Below the pieces are notes generated by a model. It searched no databases. It was given only the letters and a program-made list of their open reading frames with translations, and had not been told where the DNA came from. From the NCBI GenBank assembly GCA_021775455.1, contig JAJFHU010000035.1, positions 1 to 55,215 on the forward strand: a stretch of 55,215 nt of DNA, read 5' to 3'. The translations under genes were made by a program, and so were the position numbers. This DNA is from Hyphomicrobiales bacterium. GTDB taxonomy: Bacteria; Pseudomonadota; Alphaproteobacteria; Rhizobiales; Rhizobiaceae. Below are positions 8,666 through 19,524 of this stretch, piece by piece. Each line of letters begins with the position of its first letter. Within the stretch, counting starts at the first letter, position 1.

Positions 8666-8860
8666 GTCGAAGAAAAAAGCCACAATTACGTGGTTGTCGC
8701 GTTAGTCCTCAACGCTTCGCGGGATAAATTTTGTGGTGGTTGTGCAAATTTGTTCTCTGAAACCTTGACCCAGAATTGGAGGTCAATGATGTTTTTTTGC
8801 CGTTGCACAGACAAAGAAGCTGGACTACGGTCGTGAGAATCCTAACCCGCATGGAGTTAG

Positions 8861-11071
<2,211 letters not shown>

Positions 11072-11148
11072 TCAGCAACATTTTTACCGACACATTCAGT
11101 TCAGAGAATTGTTGCCGCCGGTCACAACTGATCTGAAAAGAATTATCA

Positions 11149-11177
11149 GGCCCCGCTACTGCGGGGTCAGTTTTTTT
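11149..11177 (+). terminator. rho-independent terminator after katG
   Basis: An 8-base stem, (G)GCCCCGC / GCGGGGT(C), encloses a TACT loop and is followed by AG and seven Ts. It sits between convergent katG and dctM. Read on the minus strand it has no T run, so it serves katG. Confidence 0.9.
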
Positions 11178-11189
11178 GGATTATTTTCC

Positions 11190-13850
11190 CTAGAAATTCA
11201 GCGAGATATCGCGATGATCAGCATTGCAGGAAGCGATGTAAAGTGCAAGCTCGCGGGGCATGCTCTGTGATTGCCTCAGGCCAATCGTACCGGAGATTGA
11301 TTTATCATACGATGAAATCTTCTCCAGGAGCCCATTTGCCTGCGCATTCTTGCGCCATGAGAGTTCGGATTCGTATGCTGCTATGGCAATTTCCAACTGT
11401 TCCAACGCCTTGTCTTTATCCGGAGTGTTTGATCTCAGGGCGCGTCGCGATTTTGACAAGGCAGATTTCACGTCTGTTGGTCCCTCAATCGCGCTGAACA
11501 TATCTTCAACAATCTTGATTCGATCCACCATATCTTTTGGCTCAATTGCCGAAATTTCAGTTTGCAGGCCTTTTAGTGCTTCATTCAAATCTGCAAATTG
11601 TTGGGTATCCTCAAGAATTGCCACCAGATTATTGATTGGCTCGTAGGCATTATCGCTTGCCCTGCGAAACTTTACCCGAGCCTGCTTTTCGGCTGTTTGA
11701 AGATCCTTGAATGCATTGTCAACATTTGCCCACTCAGCGGGAATTTCCTTTGCCAGATATTCGGTTTCCTTTTTCTGTTCTGTAATTTCAACATTCAGGC
11801 TTTGACGTTTGTTTGTATTTCCGTCACCAGACAGGCGTCTCAGTCTATCTTGCAGCTCAACTATGTGAGCATTGTTACGCCTGATATCTCGCTCAATATC
11901 TCTTACTTGGTCATGTAGTGGACGATATTCATTGCTGGCTTCATCAAGCTTTGCTTCGTTGGTAAAAACTTCATCCAGCAAATCAAAAACTGAATCAGCA
12001 TCATCAAAACTCTTTAATACAGGATTGCTCAACTTTTTGGGCAATGCACCGAGGTCAACATTCCTGGCAGTATTTATTGCGGCGCGTAGATCACTCCTTT
12101 TGATTGCGAACTGTTCACCGATATACTTTTCTACGCAGTATAATAGTTGCGGATTTCGCGGAGGTGGTGCCGTTTCAGATGTAAGTAGCACCCTGTTTGG
12201 CAAATAGTTTACAAGGGCAGGATATGCAGCGACTATTACAAGAGCTAAAAGCTGCAATCCGATGAATGCAATTACACCCTTGTAAATCTGAACCGTTTTG
12301 ACAATCGCCGGTGCAACCCCGCGCAAGTAAAACAGGGCGAAACCAAATGGCGGAGTCAGGAACGAAGTCTGGATATTGAGGCCAATCATTACACCCAGCC
12401 AAACCGCAGTGACGTTAGCTGACGGGTCTGCCAACAATATGGGCGCTACAATGGGAACTACGACAACAGCAATCTCGATAAAATCCAGGAAGAAGCCGAG
12501 AACAAAGACAACGGCCATCACAATGACGAACTTCGCCCAAAAACCTCCTGGAAGACCAAACAGGAATTCCTTTACCAGTTCTTCCCCGCCAAAGGCTCGA
12601 AATGCTGCTGTCAACATTGCAGCACCAATCAGAATAATGAACACCAACGAAGTGGTTTTGGCGGTTTCCAGCATCACTCCAACGAGGGTGTTTTCGATAC
12701 GGAATGCTCGAATTCCACTCCAGACCAGCGCGATAATCAGACCGAGTACTCCGAGCAATGCCAGTGACACACCAAGTTTGTCTGAACTGGATTCGACGTT
12801 TTTTATGTTTGTGTCAAAATTTCCCAGCACAAAGAAAATTAATGTGAGGGATATCAGGGCCAGAATTACCGGCCAGTATTGGCGCTTGTGTCCTTCACGT
12901 AACCGGTATCCTGCCATGACCAAAGCGCCAGCCGCGCCAATGGACCCGGCCTGGTTTACCGTTGCTATGCCGGATATGATCGAACCGAGAACCAGAAAGA
13001 TCAGAACCAGTGGTGGAACCAGGGTCATCAATACTTTGACAAAAAACCTGCGATCCATCTTTCCGTCGTAAGGAACTGCAGGAGCAGAGTTGGGGCGAAA
13101 AGCGGCCCAAATCAGAATGAAAATCATGTAAAGGCCAACCAGAACCAGACCTGGAACGAACGCTCCGAGGAACATTTCGCCAGCGCTGGTAGAACCGACA
13201 TCAAAAATTGATGGCATGGAAATTTCACCGGTTGAATCTTTGTACAATGCCTTGCGGAGCGTGCTTGCCTGATCCGCCGCACTTGCCAACTGATCGGCCA
13301 GAATTATCAATACGATCGATGGTGGTATGATTTGCCCAAGAGTACCTGACGCGGCGATTGTTCCGGTCGCGAGAGAAGGTGAGTAGTTGTTGCGCAGCAT
13401 GGCCGGCAAGGAAATTAATCCCATCGCAACTACGGTAGCGCCAACAATACCTGTAGTTGCTGCCAACAAGGCACCAACAAACACCACTGAAATCCCGAGA
13501 CCTCCCGGTACTGGCCCGAAAAGCTGGGCCATGGTTATGAGTAGGTCTTCAGCGATTTTTGAGCGCTGCAGCATTATGCCCATGAAGATGAACAGGGGAA
13601 TTGCGATCAGCGTATCTCGTTCAGGTTCCCAATAGACGCCTCGGAAATTGGTAACTCCTGCGCTGAGCCATTGTCCCGGACCACCCTGGGCAAAATAGGA
13701 ATCCACGTTACCCGTAAATAGATAGCCGCAAATAGCGGCCAACACGATTGCGATGATCGAGGAACCCGGCAATGCGAAGGCAACCGGATATCCAGAACCC
13801 AGTGCAAAGGCCATCAGCAAAATCAGGAAAAGGAGAAACAGGAGTTCCAT
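11190..13850 (-). CDS. dctM: TRAP transporter large permease with long C-terminal coiled-coil extension
   Basis: This is the large, energy-coupling membrane subunit of a TRAP transporter, a sodium-driven importer of organic acids. Residues 1-550 form the usual DctM bundle with GTLGQIIPPSIVLIILADQ and LTPPFGFALFYLRG signatures. Two features are unusual: an insert of about 40 residues near 195-225, and an extra C-terminal part of about 330 residues (about 555-887) that is hydrophilic and largely predicted coiled coil (for example VRDIERDIRRNNAHIVELQDR cut short around 640-660). Ordinary DctM proteins are about 430 residues. The ATG at 13850 lies four bases after the dctQ stop region, so the genes are coupled; the upstream TTG at 13853 is unlikely. 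Confidence 0.9.
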   Translation of the reverse strand: MELLFLLFLILLMAFALGSGYPVAFALPGSSIIAIVLAAICGYLFTGNVDSYFAQGGPGQWLSAGVTNFRGVYWEPERDTLIAIPLFIFMGIMLQRSKIAEDLLITMAQLFGPVPGGLGISVVFVGALLAATTGIVGATVVAMGLISLPAMLRNNYSPSLATGTIAASGTLGQIIPPSIVLIILADQLASAADQASTLRKALYKDSTGEISMPSIFDVGSTSAGEMFLGAFVPGLVLVGLYMIFILIWAAFRPNSAPAVPYDGKMDRRFFVKVLMTLVPPLVLIFLVLGSIISGIATVNQAGSIGAAGALVMAGYRLREGHKRQYWPVILALISLTLIFFVLGNFDTNIKNVESSSDKLGVSLALLGVLGLIIALVWSGIRAFRIENTLVGVMLETAKTTSLVFIILIGAAMLTAAFRAFGGEELVKEFLFGLPGGFWAKFVIVMAVVFVLGFFLDFIEIAVVVVPIVAPILLADPSANVTAVWLGVMIGLNIQTSFLTPPFGFALFYLRGVAPAIVKTVQIYKGVIAFIGLQLLALVIVAAYPALVNYLPNRVLLTSETAPPPRNPQLLYCVEKYIGEQFAIKRSDLRAAINTARNVDLGALPKKLSNPVLKSFDDADSVFDLLDEVFTNEAKLDEASNEYRPLHDQVRDIERDIRRNNAHIVELQDRLRRLSGDGNTNKRQSLNVEITEQKKETEYLAKEIPAEWANVDNAFKDLQTAEKQARVKFRRASDNAYEPINNLVAILEDTQQFADLNEALKGLQTEISAIEPKDMVDRIKIVEDMFSAIEGPTDVKSALSKSRRALRSNTPDKDKALEQLEIAIAAYESELSWRKNAQANGLLEKISSYDKSISGTIGLRQSQSMPRELALYIASCNADHRDISLNF

Positions 13851-13853
13851 CAA

Positions 13854-14855
13854 TTAGTGTGCTTCCCCAATGGCTTGTGGTTCATACTTACCAGGCTCAC
13901 CGCGATAGTCTGCAATTGCTGCAAGAAAATAGGAAACGAACTGAATCATCATGGATATGGCAAACACTCCGAGGAATGCAGCCATCATGTATTTTACATA
14001 CATGCCAAAGCCGGATTGGGTTGTTTCAAAATTAAACATGGGCGAATTGATGATCGAAGATTTTCCGCCCATGCCAACAATCAAAATTGTCCAGCAAAGC
14101 GCAATGCCCATGGTTAGGGAGCCGACCGCGTTCACCACCCCTTTTGTCTTGTCCCTGAATCCGGCGTAAAAGACATCTACCCGAACGTGACCCTCTTCAA
14201 GAAGGGTGTAAGCGCTGGCGAACAGGAATAAAGCACCATACCAAAAACGAACAAGGTCTGCCATAAAAGCTTGCTCATATGAAAAGATAAATCGCGCGAA
14301 TACAATTCCCAACTCTGCCGTGACAATCATCAGAGCCAGCCAATGAAAGCCGAGTGTTCGGGTAAAAATCGCCAACACAATTGCTGCCAGCAACAATGGC
14401 ATGTGAACATAAGGCCCGCGAAAATGAGAGCGACCAAGATCACGATTCAAAGCTTCGCCAACAAGTGGCTCCAGGAATCCCTCAATTCGCAAGAAGGAAA
14501 TCGAGATATCGACTATCCCGATGAGTAGCACTGCCCAGAATGCGGCACGGATCAGGAACGTATTGATTGATGATATGCGCATAGAATCAATGCGAAGTGT
14601 TACCGTTGAAGTTTTGAAAACGTATAAAAGTCCAATAATCATAGTGCCGGGATACAATGCAACCTGCATCCAGGACAATGCATTCGCTGTATCAGCGGCG
14701 CTAACCAGTGCGCTGCCTGGCAAACCCACCCCATATGTAAGGAAATTGTTGACCACGAACGCCAGCATCACAGCCAAAATAGACCAGCCAAAAACACGCG
14801 AGACCAAGGTCGCACGGTTCACTGCGGGAGGTTGTATTTTGCCATCGGAATTCAA
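13854..14855 (-). CDS. dctQ: TRAP transporter small permease
   Basis: This is the small membrane subunit pairing with DctM. At 333 residues it is larger than the usual 160-200, with about seven hydrophobic segments; the canonical four-helix DctQ part is the second half, containing RFWYGALFLFASAYTLLEEGHVRVDVFY. Similar long DctQ proteins occur with TakP-like systems. The frame opens with TTG at 14855 and no in-frame ATG fits better, so translation start is uncertain. It lies 69 bases after dctP, separated from it by a strong hairpin, and runs directly into dctM. Confidence 0.85.
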   Translation of the reverse strand: MNSDGKIQPPAVNRATLVSRVFGWSILAVMLAFVVNNFLTYGVGLPGSALVSAADTANALSWMQVALYPGTMIIGLLYVFKTSTVTLRIDSMRISSINTFLIRAAFWAVLLIGIVDISISFLRIEGFLEPLVGEALNRDLGRSHFRGPYVHMPLLLAAIVLAIFTRTLGFHWLALMIVTAELGIVFARFIFSYEQAFMADLVRFWYGALFLFASAYTLLEEGHVRVDVFYAGFRDKTKGVVNAVGSLTMGIALCWTILIVGMGGKSSIINSPMFNFETTQSGFGMYVKYMMAAFLGVFAISMMIQFVSYFLAAIADYRGEPGKYEPQAIGEAH

Positions 14856-14873
14856 ATTATCTTAGCCCCCGAT

Positions 14874-14905
14874 ATGGGAAGCGGGGCAAAGGCCCCGCTT
14901 CCCAT
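14874..14905 (-). promoter_or_regulatory. intercistronic hairpin between dctP and dctQ
   Basis: Two perfect 14-base arms, ATGGGAAGCGGGGC and GCCCCGCTTCCCAT, flank a 4-base loop. On the transcript it falls 20 bases after the dctP stop and before dctQ. There is no T run, so full termination is unlikely. A stabilising 3' structure or partial terminator that favours binding-protein expression is the likely role. Confidence 0.75.
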
Positions 14906-14924
14906 TCTCAACAAAAGGTTCAGA

Positions 14925-16016
14925 TTACAAACCCAGCACGCGGTTACGTTTCTGAACATATGCCATATCAGACAATTTGGTCCAGGAACCAAGTTCATTT
15001 CGTGCTGCCAAATTGTGATCATAGATCTTCTTGGAGAGTTCACTATGGTCACGGGCTTCCGCAATCACTTCCTCGGCAGCTTCGCCAAATGAATCGTAAA
15101 CATCATCGTTGAATTCGCGAAGCACAACACCGTGATCATTGATCAGACGGTTGAGGTATTTACCATTGTTGGCATTTGTCTCAGCCATGGTCTGCGAGTT
15201 TTCCTCGTTACATGCGGCCTGAATAATTGCCTGCTCGTTTTTGGAAAGTGACCCCCACCAGGATGCATTAATGCCCATAGCGAGCATTGCACCGGGCTCA
15301 TGCATACCAGGCCAGTAATAATACTTGGCGGCTTCATAAAATTTCATGAAGTAGTCATTGTATGGGCCAACCCATTCTGTTGCATCAATAGCGCCGGAGA
15401 CCAGGTTTTCGTAAATTTGACCGCCTGGAAGGGAAACTGGAGAAGCGCCCAGTTTGGCCATGACATCACCACCAAGGCCCGGAATGCGCATCTTCAGGCC
15501 TTTAAGGTCATCTGCGCTCTCAATTTCCTTATTGAACCAGCCGCCCATTTGAACACCGGTGTTGCCCATGGCAAAATTCTTCAGGCCAAACTCGCCAGCA
15601 AGTTCGTCCCATAGTTCCTGGCCACCAGCGTACTTGATCCAGGCATCCATTTCCGTGTAGGTCAGTCCGAACGGAATACCGGTAAATGGTGCCCAACCCG
15701 GGTGTTTGCCTTTCCAGTAATAGTCTGCAGCAATGTAGGCTTGTGCGTTTCCTGATGCGACCTCATCAAATGAGTCAAATGCACCAACACGTTCGCCTGC
15801 GGCAAAATACTGAACGTTAATGCGTCCTTCAGTAAGTTCGGTTATGCGCGCGGCCAATCGTTGTGCCGGAAGGCCCAAGCCCGGGAAATCACGTGGCCAC
15901 GTTGATACGATCACCATATCTTTTGATGATTGCGCTATTGCAGGTGCAGCAAGCGTTGTTGCTGCAGCGCCTGCGCCAGCAAGCGCGGCTCCGCTCAAGA
16001 ATTTCCGTCTTTCCAT
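14925..16016 (-). CDS. dctP: TRAP transporter substrate-binding protein, TakP-like
   Basis: This is the periplasmic receptor of the TRAP system. The 363-residue precursor begins MERRKFLSGAALAGAGAAA and is cut near PAIAQ; the RRKF motif is a twin-arginine signal. The mature part contains SGAIDATEWVGPYND and KGLKMRIPGLGG with the arginine that binds the ligand carboxylate, typical of TakP-type receptors for 2-oxo acids. Ligand identity is inference. An ATG four codons upstream is rejected because its GGAGGAG is the ribosome site for ATG 16016. It is first in a dctP-dctQ-dctM order and probably transcribed after the methyltransferase gene. Confidence 0.9.
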   Translation of the reverse strand: MERRKFLSGAALAGAGAAATTLAAPAIAQSSKDMVIVSTWPRDFPGLGLPAQRLAARITELTEGRINVQYFAAGERVGAFDSFDEVASGNAQAYIAADYYWKGKHPGWAPFTGIPFGLTYTEMDAWIKYAGGQELWDELAGEFGLKNFAMGNTGVQMGGWFNKEIESADDLKGLKMRIPGLGGDVMAKLGASPVSLPGGQIYENLVSGAIDATEWVGPYNDYFMKFYEAAKYYYWPGMHEPGAMLAMGINASWWGSLSKNEQAIIQAACNEENSQTMAETNANNGKYLNRLINDHGVVLREFNDDVYDSFGEAAEEVIAEARDHSELSKKIYDHNLAARNELGSWTKLSDMAYVQKRNRVLGL

Positions 16017-16120
16017 ACTCTCCTCCATTGAAACAATAATTAATTATCAACGACTTGAAAACGCGGGCAACGCTTATGATACAGACAGTATTCTGCTCTG
16101 CTCAAAGTTTGTTCGCATTC

Positions 16121-16152
16121 CCACAAACATCGCGATAAAGCGATGTTTGTGG
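16121..16152. other. perfect 13-base inverted repeat between methyltransferase and dctP
   Basis: CCACAAACATCGC and its exact complement flank GATAAA. It lies 66 bases after the methyltransferase stop (minus strand) and about 105 bases before dctP. No T run follows on either strand. It may be a processing or stabilising structure, or an operator for dctP. Confidence 0.6.
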
Positions 16153-16217
16153 CAAACCTATCGCATTGGTGAACGGAGTCAATGCGCTGAAGGTTGTAGT
16201 TATTTGCAAGCTTGATT

Positions 16218-17327
16218 TCAGAGCACCTTGCTACAAACAAGATAGATATGAACATAGTCCATGGCGTGACCTTCAGGAGCCTTGGCTACTAGGGATTGGT
16301 AACGGCCATAAAAATCATCAATGATTTGCGATTTTTCTTCGGCGTTTCTGTCGTTTGACAAGCCGTTTACAAAAGTTGGCTCAGACCAGGATCGCAAAGT
16401 GGGTATGTATTCTTCTGCAAATTTCACCGGGTCCTTGTGGTTTTTGGTATAGTCCTGCTCGAACGGACATCGAACTACACGCGACTCCACATGTTCCAAT
16501 CTTAGTCCGGCCTGATAAACAGGACTGTTTTTGTCATTTAATGGAGTAACAAACTGTTCAGTGGTGCGGTAACATTGAGGGAAATTGGTGTCGAGAAATT
16601 CTTGGCGTGTTATTGTTCCATCATCGACAAGATTTTCCCAAATCTCGGAAAAAGTGTCGAACATACTGACACCGCCAGTATTGCCCAAATATCTGCCTTC
16701 TTCGTCAATGCCAAAATTAAAGAGACAAAGCGCGCCACCCGGCTTTAGCTCGTCAGCTCTTCGGGTGAGCATCGTTTCCCAATCTTCTGCACCTTTTTGT
16801 TCGTAGGCTTCACGTTCCTTTCCGGTTGCGCCAACCATGTGAACGTGGTTCGTAATATTGCAGGGAAGGGAAGCGATATAGTGTGATGCGGTTGCAGAAA
16901 ATCCGAGGTCAAGGGTTTCCCCGGGTACTATCAAGTCATGAAATGATGTTCCGGAAGTCATCACATGGATACCCGGGATTTCATCAAGATAGCTGTTAAT
17001 ATCGGTCAAACCGTGAACAATCTGAAATACCTGGCTGAAATCATTACGAGGCAGGTCTGTATAGATCATTTCTATTGGCCGACCCGGCACCTGCTTGCGG
17101 ACTTCTCCCAGAACACGGCGCCATAGGTCAATTGAAGTGCCACCATCTGCAGCACCCATATCGGTTGCGCGAAACACTGAACCATCATCAGTCAGGTTCA
17201 TTCGATCTATTGCTTCCAGGATCATCCCAGCCGCATTGTCCATGACGTGTTTGGCGCCGATAGTTGCCTTGGAGTAATATCCGGCACCTTTCATTGCCAT
17301 GAATTTTGATGTGGAAGATTTGCTCAT
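16218..17327 (-). CDS. SABATH-type SAM-dependent carboxyl methyltransferase
   Basis: This 369-residue cytoplasmic enzyme is of the SAM:carboxyl methyltransferase (Methyltransf_7) family, best known from plants, where members methylate salicylate, benzoate, jasmonate or IAA on the carboxyl group. The family pattern is visible: MKGAGYYSKAT near residue 11, a SAM loop ATDMGAADGGTSI at about 54-66, IYTDLPRNDFSQVF at about 88-101 (plants: DLPxNDFN), and LSFSATASHYI-like GFSATASHYIASLP at about 142-155. The substrate is unknown. It is followed by the TRAP transporter and preceded by a dehydrogenase on the same strand, so it may modify or act on the imported acid. Confidence 0.8.
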   Translation of the reverse strand: MSKSSTSKFMAMKGAGYYSKATIGAKHVMDNAAGMILEAIDRMNLTDDGSVFRATDMGAADGGTSIDLWRRVLGEVRKQVPGRPIEMIYTDLPRNDFSQVFQIVHGLTDINSYLDEIPGIHVMTSGTSFHDLIVPGETLDLGFSATASHYIASLPCNITNHVHMVGATGKEREAYEQKGAEDWETMLTRRADELKPGGALCLFNFGIDEEGRYLGNTGGVSMFDTFSEIWENLVDDGTITRQEFLDTNFPQCYRTTEQFVTPLNDKNSPVYQAGLRLEHVESRVVRCPFEQDYTKNHKDPVKFAEEYIPTLRSWSEPTFVNGLSNDRNAEEKSQIIDDFYGRYQSLVAKAPEGHAMDYVHIYLVCSKVL

Positions 17328-17417
17328 ATTTCCCCTCAGACTTGCGAAAAGAATAATTGATACATCAATCCGTGCTGGAGGCCAGCACCAAACGTCACAT
17401 GTCTATCAATGCATCAG

Positions 17418-17453
17418 CTTCCGTTGATCAACGGATAATCGGCAACCGGAAGC
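17418..17453. other. hairpin with embedded 14-base palindrome
   Basis: GCTTCCGTTG pairs with CAACCGGAAGC with one bulged base, and a perfect palindrome CCGTTGATCAACGG lies at 17421-17434. It sits in the 205-base gap between the dehydrogenase and methyltransferase genes. A related GGCAACCG word recurs at about 17493. It could be an operator or an attenuator; no T run is seen. Confidence 0.45.
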
Positions 17454-17532
17454 AATTAAATTAACAATGATTGCACTTCACCGTCGACAACTGGCAACCG
17501 AAAATGATTGATCAATAACGGAACGCAGTGAG

Positions 17533-18504
17533 CTATTCCACCACCATGAATGGTTGATCAAGTCCTTGAGGCACTACTTCATAGCCCGGCTCTTCAAGCT
17601 CATCATCAAACATTTCTGCCGGAAATCCCGGCGCGCTAATTTCGAGACCAGTCGTTTCTTCCAGCCGACGAATTATATCGTCGGATTGCGCACGTTCGCC
17701 AAATCGGTTGATGCCATCTTTTAAGATGTTGATCATTAGTGGCGAAATTTCCAATGGAACGCCGTTACGGTCGGCGATTGTCTGGAAAAGGCCGATGTCC
17801 TTTTTCACCAGATCCATCGTAAAATTGATGTCCCGGGAACCGTTGAGAATTACCTGACTCTCGGTTTCATGTACAAATGACGTACCCGATGAGATCTTGA
17901 TCGCCTCGTAAGTAGTATTGAGATCCATTCCCGCAGCTTTCATCGTCACAAGTGCTTCGCAGCAGGTCAGAAGATTCGCAGTAGCCAGATAGTTAGTCAT
18001 CACCTTGAGAATTGATGCAGAGCCGAGCGGACCGGTGTGCAGGATGCGGCGACCCATGGTTTTCAAGAACGGTACAATACGGTCAAACGTTTCTCGGGTG
18101 CAGCCTGCAAAAATGGAAATGTTGCCGGTTGCGGCTCGGTGACATCCACCGGACACCGGACAATCAACGGCTTCGCCTCCGCGTTCGATTACCATTGTGC
18201 CTAGCCTTTTGACTTCCGCTTCATCTGTTGTCGACATTTCCATCCAGATTTTACTAGGCATTACTTCGGGCAGCATTTGCTGCATTACCGCGTCTGAGGC
18301 AGCGGGAGATGGAAGACAAGTAATCACCGCATCGCAATCACGCATGAGTTCTGCCGGATTTTCGGCGCGTTTTGCTCCTCGCCCGACAAAAGCATCCACA
18401 AACTCGTCGTTTAGATCATGGACGGTCAAATCAAATCCGTTCCGCAGAAGGCTGCCACTTAATTTGCCGCCAACATTACCCAGACCAATGAATCCAACTT
18501 TCAT
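17533..18504 (-). CDS. NAD(P)-dependent oxidoreductase, 3-hydroxyisobutyrate dehydrogenase family
   Basis: This 323-residue beta-hydroxyacid dehydrogenase has an N-terminal Rossmann domain with GFIGLGNVGG at residues 4-13, a substrate motif DCPVSGGCHRAATG near 115-128 and the catalytic lysine region ILKVMTNYLATAN near 165-178. Family members oxidise 3-hydroxyisobutyrate, tartronate semialdehyde, 6-phosphogluconate or sulfolactaldehyde-type substrates; which one applies is not determinable. The C-terminal tail of about 30 residues (acidic, from FPAEMFDDELEEPG) is longer than usual. It diverges from a LysR gene and heads a run leading to the methyltransferase and TRAP genes. Confidence 0.85.
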   Translation of the reverse strand: MKVGFIGLGNVGGKLSGSLLRNGFDLTVHDLNDEFVDAFVGRGAKRAENPAELMRDCDAVITCLPSPAASDAVMQQMLPEVMPSKIWMEMSTTDEAEVKRLGTMVIERGGEAVDCPVSGGCHRAATGNISIFAGCTRETFDRIVPFLKTMGRRILHTGPLGSASILKVMTNYLATANLLTCCEALVTMKAAGMDLNTTYEAIKISSGTSFVHETESQVILNGSRDINFTMDLVKKDIGLFQTIADRNGVPLEISPLMINILKDGINRFGERAQSDDIIRRLEETTGLEISAPGFPAEMFDDELEEPGYEVVPQGLDQPFMVVE

Positions 18505-18559
18505 AATCTCATCTCCTGAAGTGGTTTTTTGGGGAGGCAGAATTCCTCCATATGAAAAG

Positions 18560-18629
18560 TATCTACCAGTTGATACGCAAAATAAAATGATTAAAACTGA
18601 CCATTAGACCTAAAAATTTTTGGTAGATA
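18560..18629. promoter_or_regulatory. inverted repeat in the divergent promoter, possible LysR operator
   Basis: TATCTACCA at 18560-18568 and its exact complement TGGTAGATA at 18621-18629 flank about 52 bases of AT-rich sequence between the dehydrogenase and the LysR gene. The right arm ends one base before the LysR ATG. Autoregulation by the LysR protein is a reasonable inference. Confidence 0.4.
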
Positions 18630-18630
18630 A

Positions 18631-19524
18631 ATGGTATCCCGACTTCCCAATCTCATGTGGTTACGAACATTTGAAACTTCCGCCCGACATTTAAATTTTA
18701 CCGAGGCCGGCAAAGAACTTGGGCTAACCCAAGCTGCAGTCAGCCTGCATGTTCGTTCGCTGGAGGCCACGCTGAACTGCCAGTTGTTTCTACGCAGGCC
18801 GAGAAGGTTGGAGCTGACGGCTATGGGGCACGCCTATGCCCACTCAATTCGCCAGTCTTTGTCGGATATTGACGTGACTACATCCAGCCTGTTCGGGACG
18901 GGTGCCAATCAAACAGTGACACTAAGAGCACCAATTTCAACGGCTACACTGTTTCTAGCTGCCCGGTTACCCGAGTTCATGAAAACCCATCCAGACATTA
19001 GCATTCGGATGATTTCTGTAATTTGGACGGAAGCACTTCAGGACGAGGACGTTGATGTTGATTTGCGTCTTGGTCATGGAAACTGGCAGGGGGTCGAGGC
19101 CGACAAAATATCAACTGAAACAGTTGTGCCCCTGTGTTCGGCAGCGATAGCTGATAGAATCGGGACGCCAATTGATTTGTTAGGCTTCCCCCTTATTCAT
19201 ATTCTTGGTCATGAAGACCATTGGGAGAGATATCTTGCACCTCATGGATTGAATACGGGTCAAGGTCAGGTTCGATATCTGGTGGATACAACCACTGCCG
19301 CCGTGGCACTTGTATGTGCAGGGGACGGTATCGCAATGGGTTTGTCGAGATTTGTGGAGACGTCAAAAACATGGGGAGCGGTAGTTGTTCCCAATGCCAA
19401 GCCAGTGGAAATTGCTCAAGCGCATTATTTGACTTCGCCCTTTTCAGGTGATGCAAATAAACTGGCTGCAACACTCTTCAAAACCTGGCTGAGAGAGTGT
19501 TTTCAGGAAACTATGCCAAATTAG
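18631..19524 (+). CDS. LysR-family transcriptional regulator, GcvA-like
   Basis: This 297-residue regulator has an N-terminal winged helix-turn-helix (about 5-65: NLMWLRTFETSARHLNFTEA, then LTQAAVSLHVRSLE) and a C-terminal effector domain. The WLRTFETSARHLNFTEA stretch is typical of the GcvA subgroup. Divergent position suggests it controls the dehydrogenase-methyltransferase-TRAP group, but the M20 hydrolase gene, convergent with a 4-base overlap of stops, is another candidate. Confidence 0.88.
   Translation: MVSRLPNLMWLRTFETSARHLNFTEAGKELGLTQAAVSLHVRSLEATLNCQLFLRRPRRLELTAMGHAYAHSIRQSLSDIDVTTSSLFGTGANQTVTLRAPISTATLFLAARLPEFMKTHPDISIRMISVIWTEALQDEDVDVDLRLGHGNWQGVEADKISTETVVPLCSAAIADRIGTPIDLLGFPLIHILGHEDHWERYLAPHGLNTGQGQVRYLVDTTTAAVALVCAGDGIAMGLSRFVETSKTWGAVVVPNAKPVEIAQAHYLTSPFSGDANKLAATLFKTWLRECFQETMPN

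Noticed and set aside
12376-13071. 231-codon plus-strand frame inside dctM
   Set aside because: Rich in threonine, serine and arginine as expected for the complement of membrane-helix codons; the minus-strand DctM is certain.
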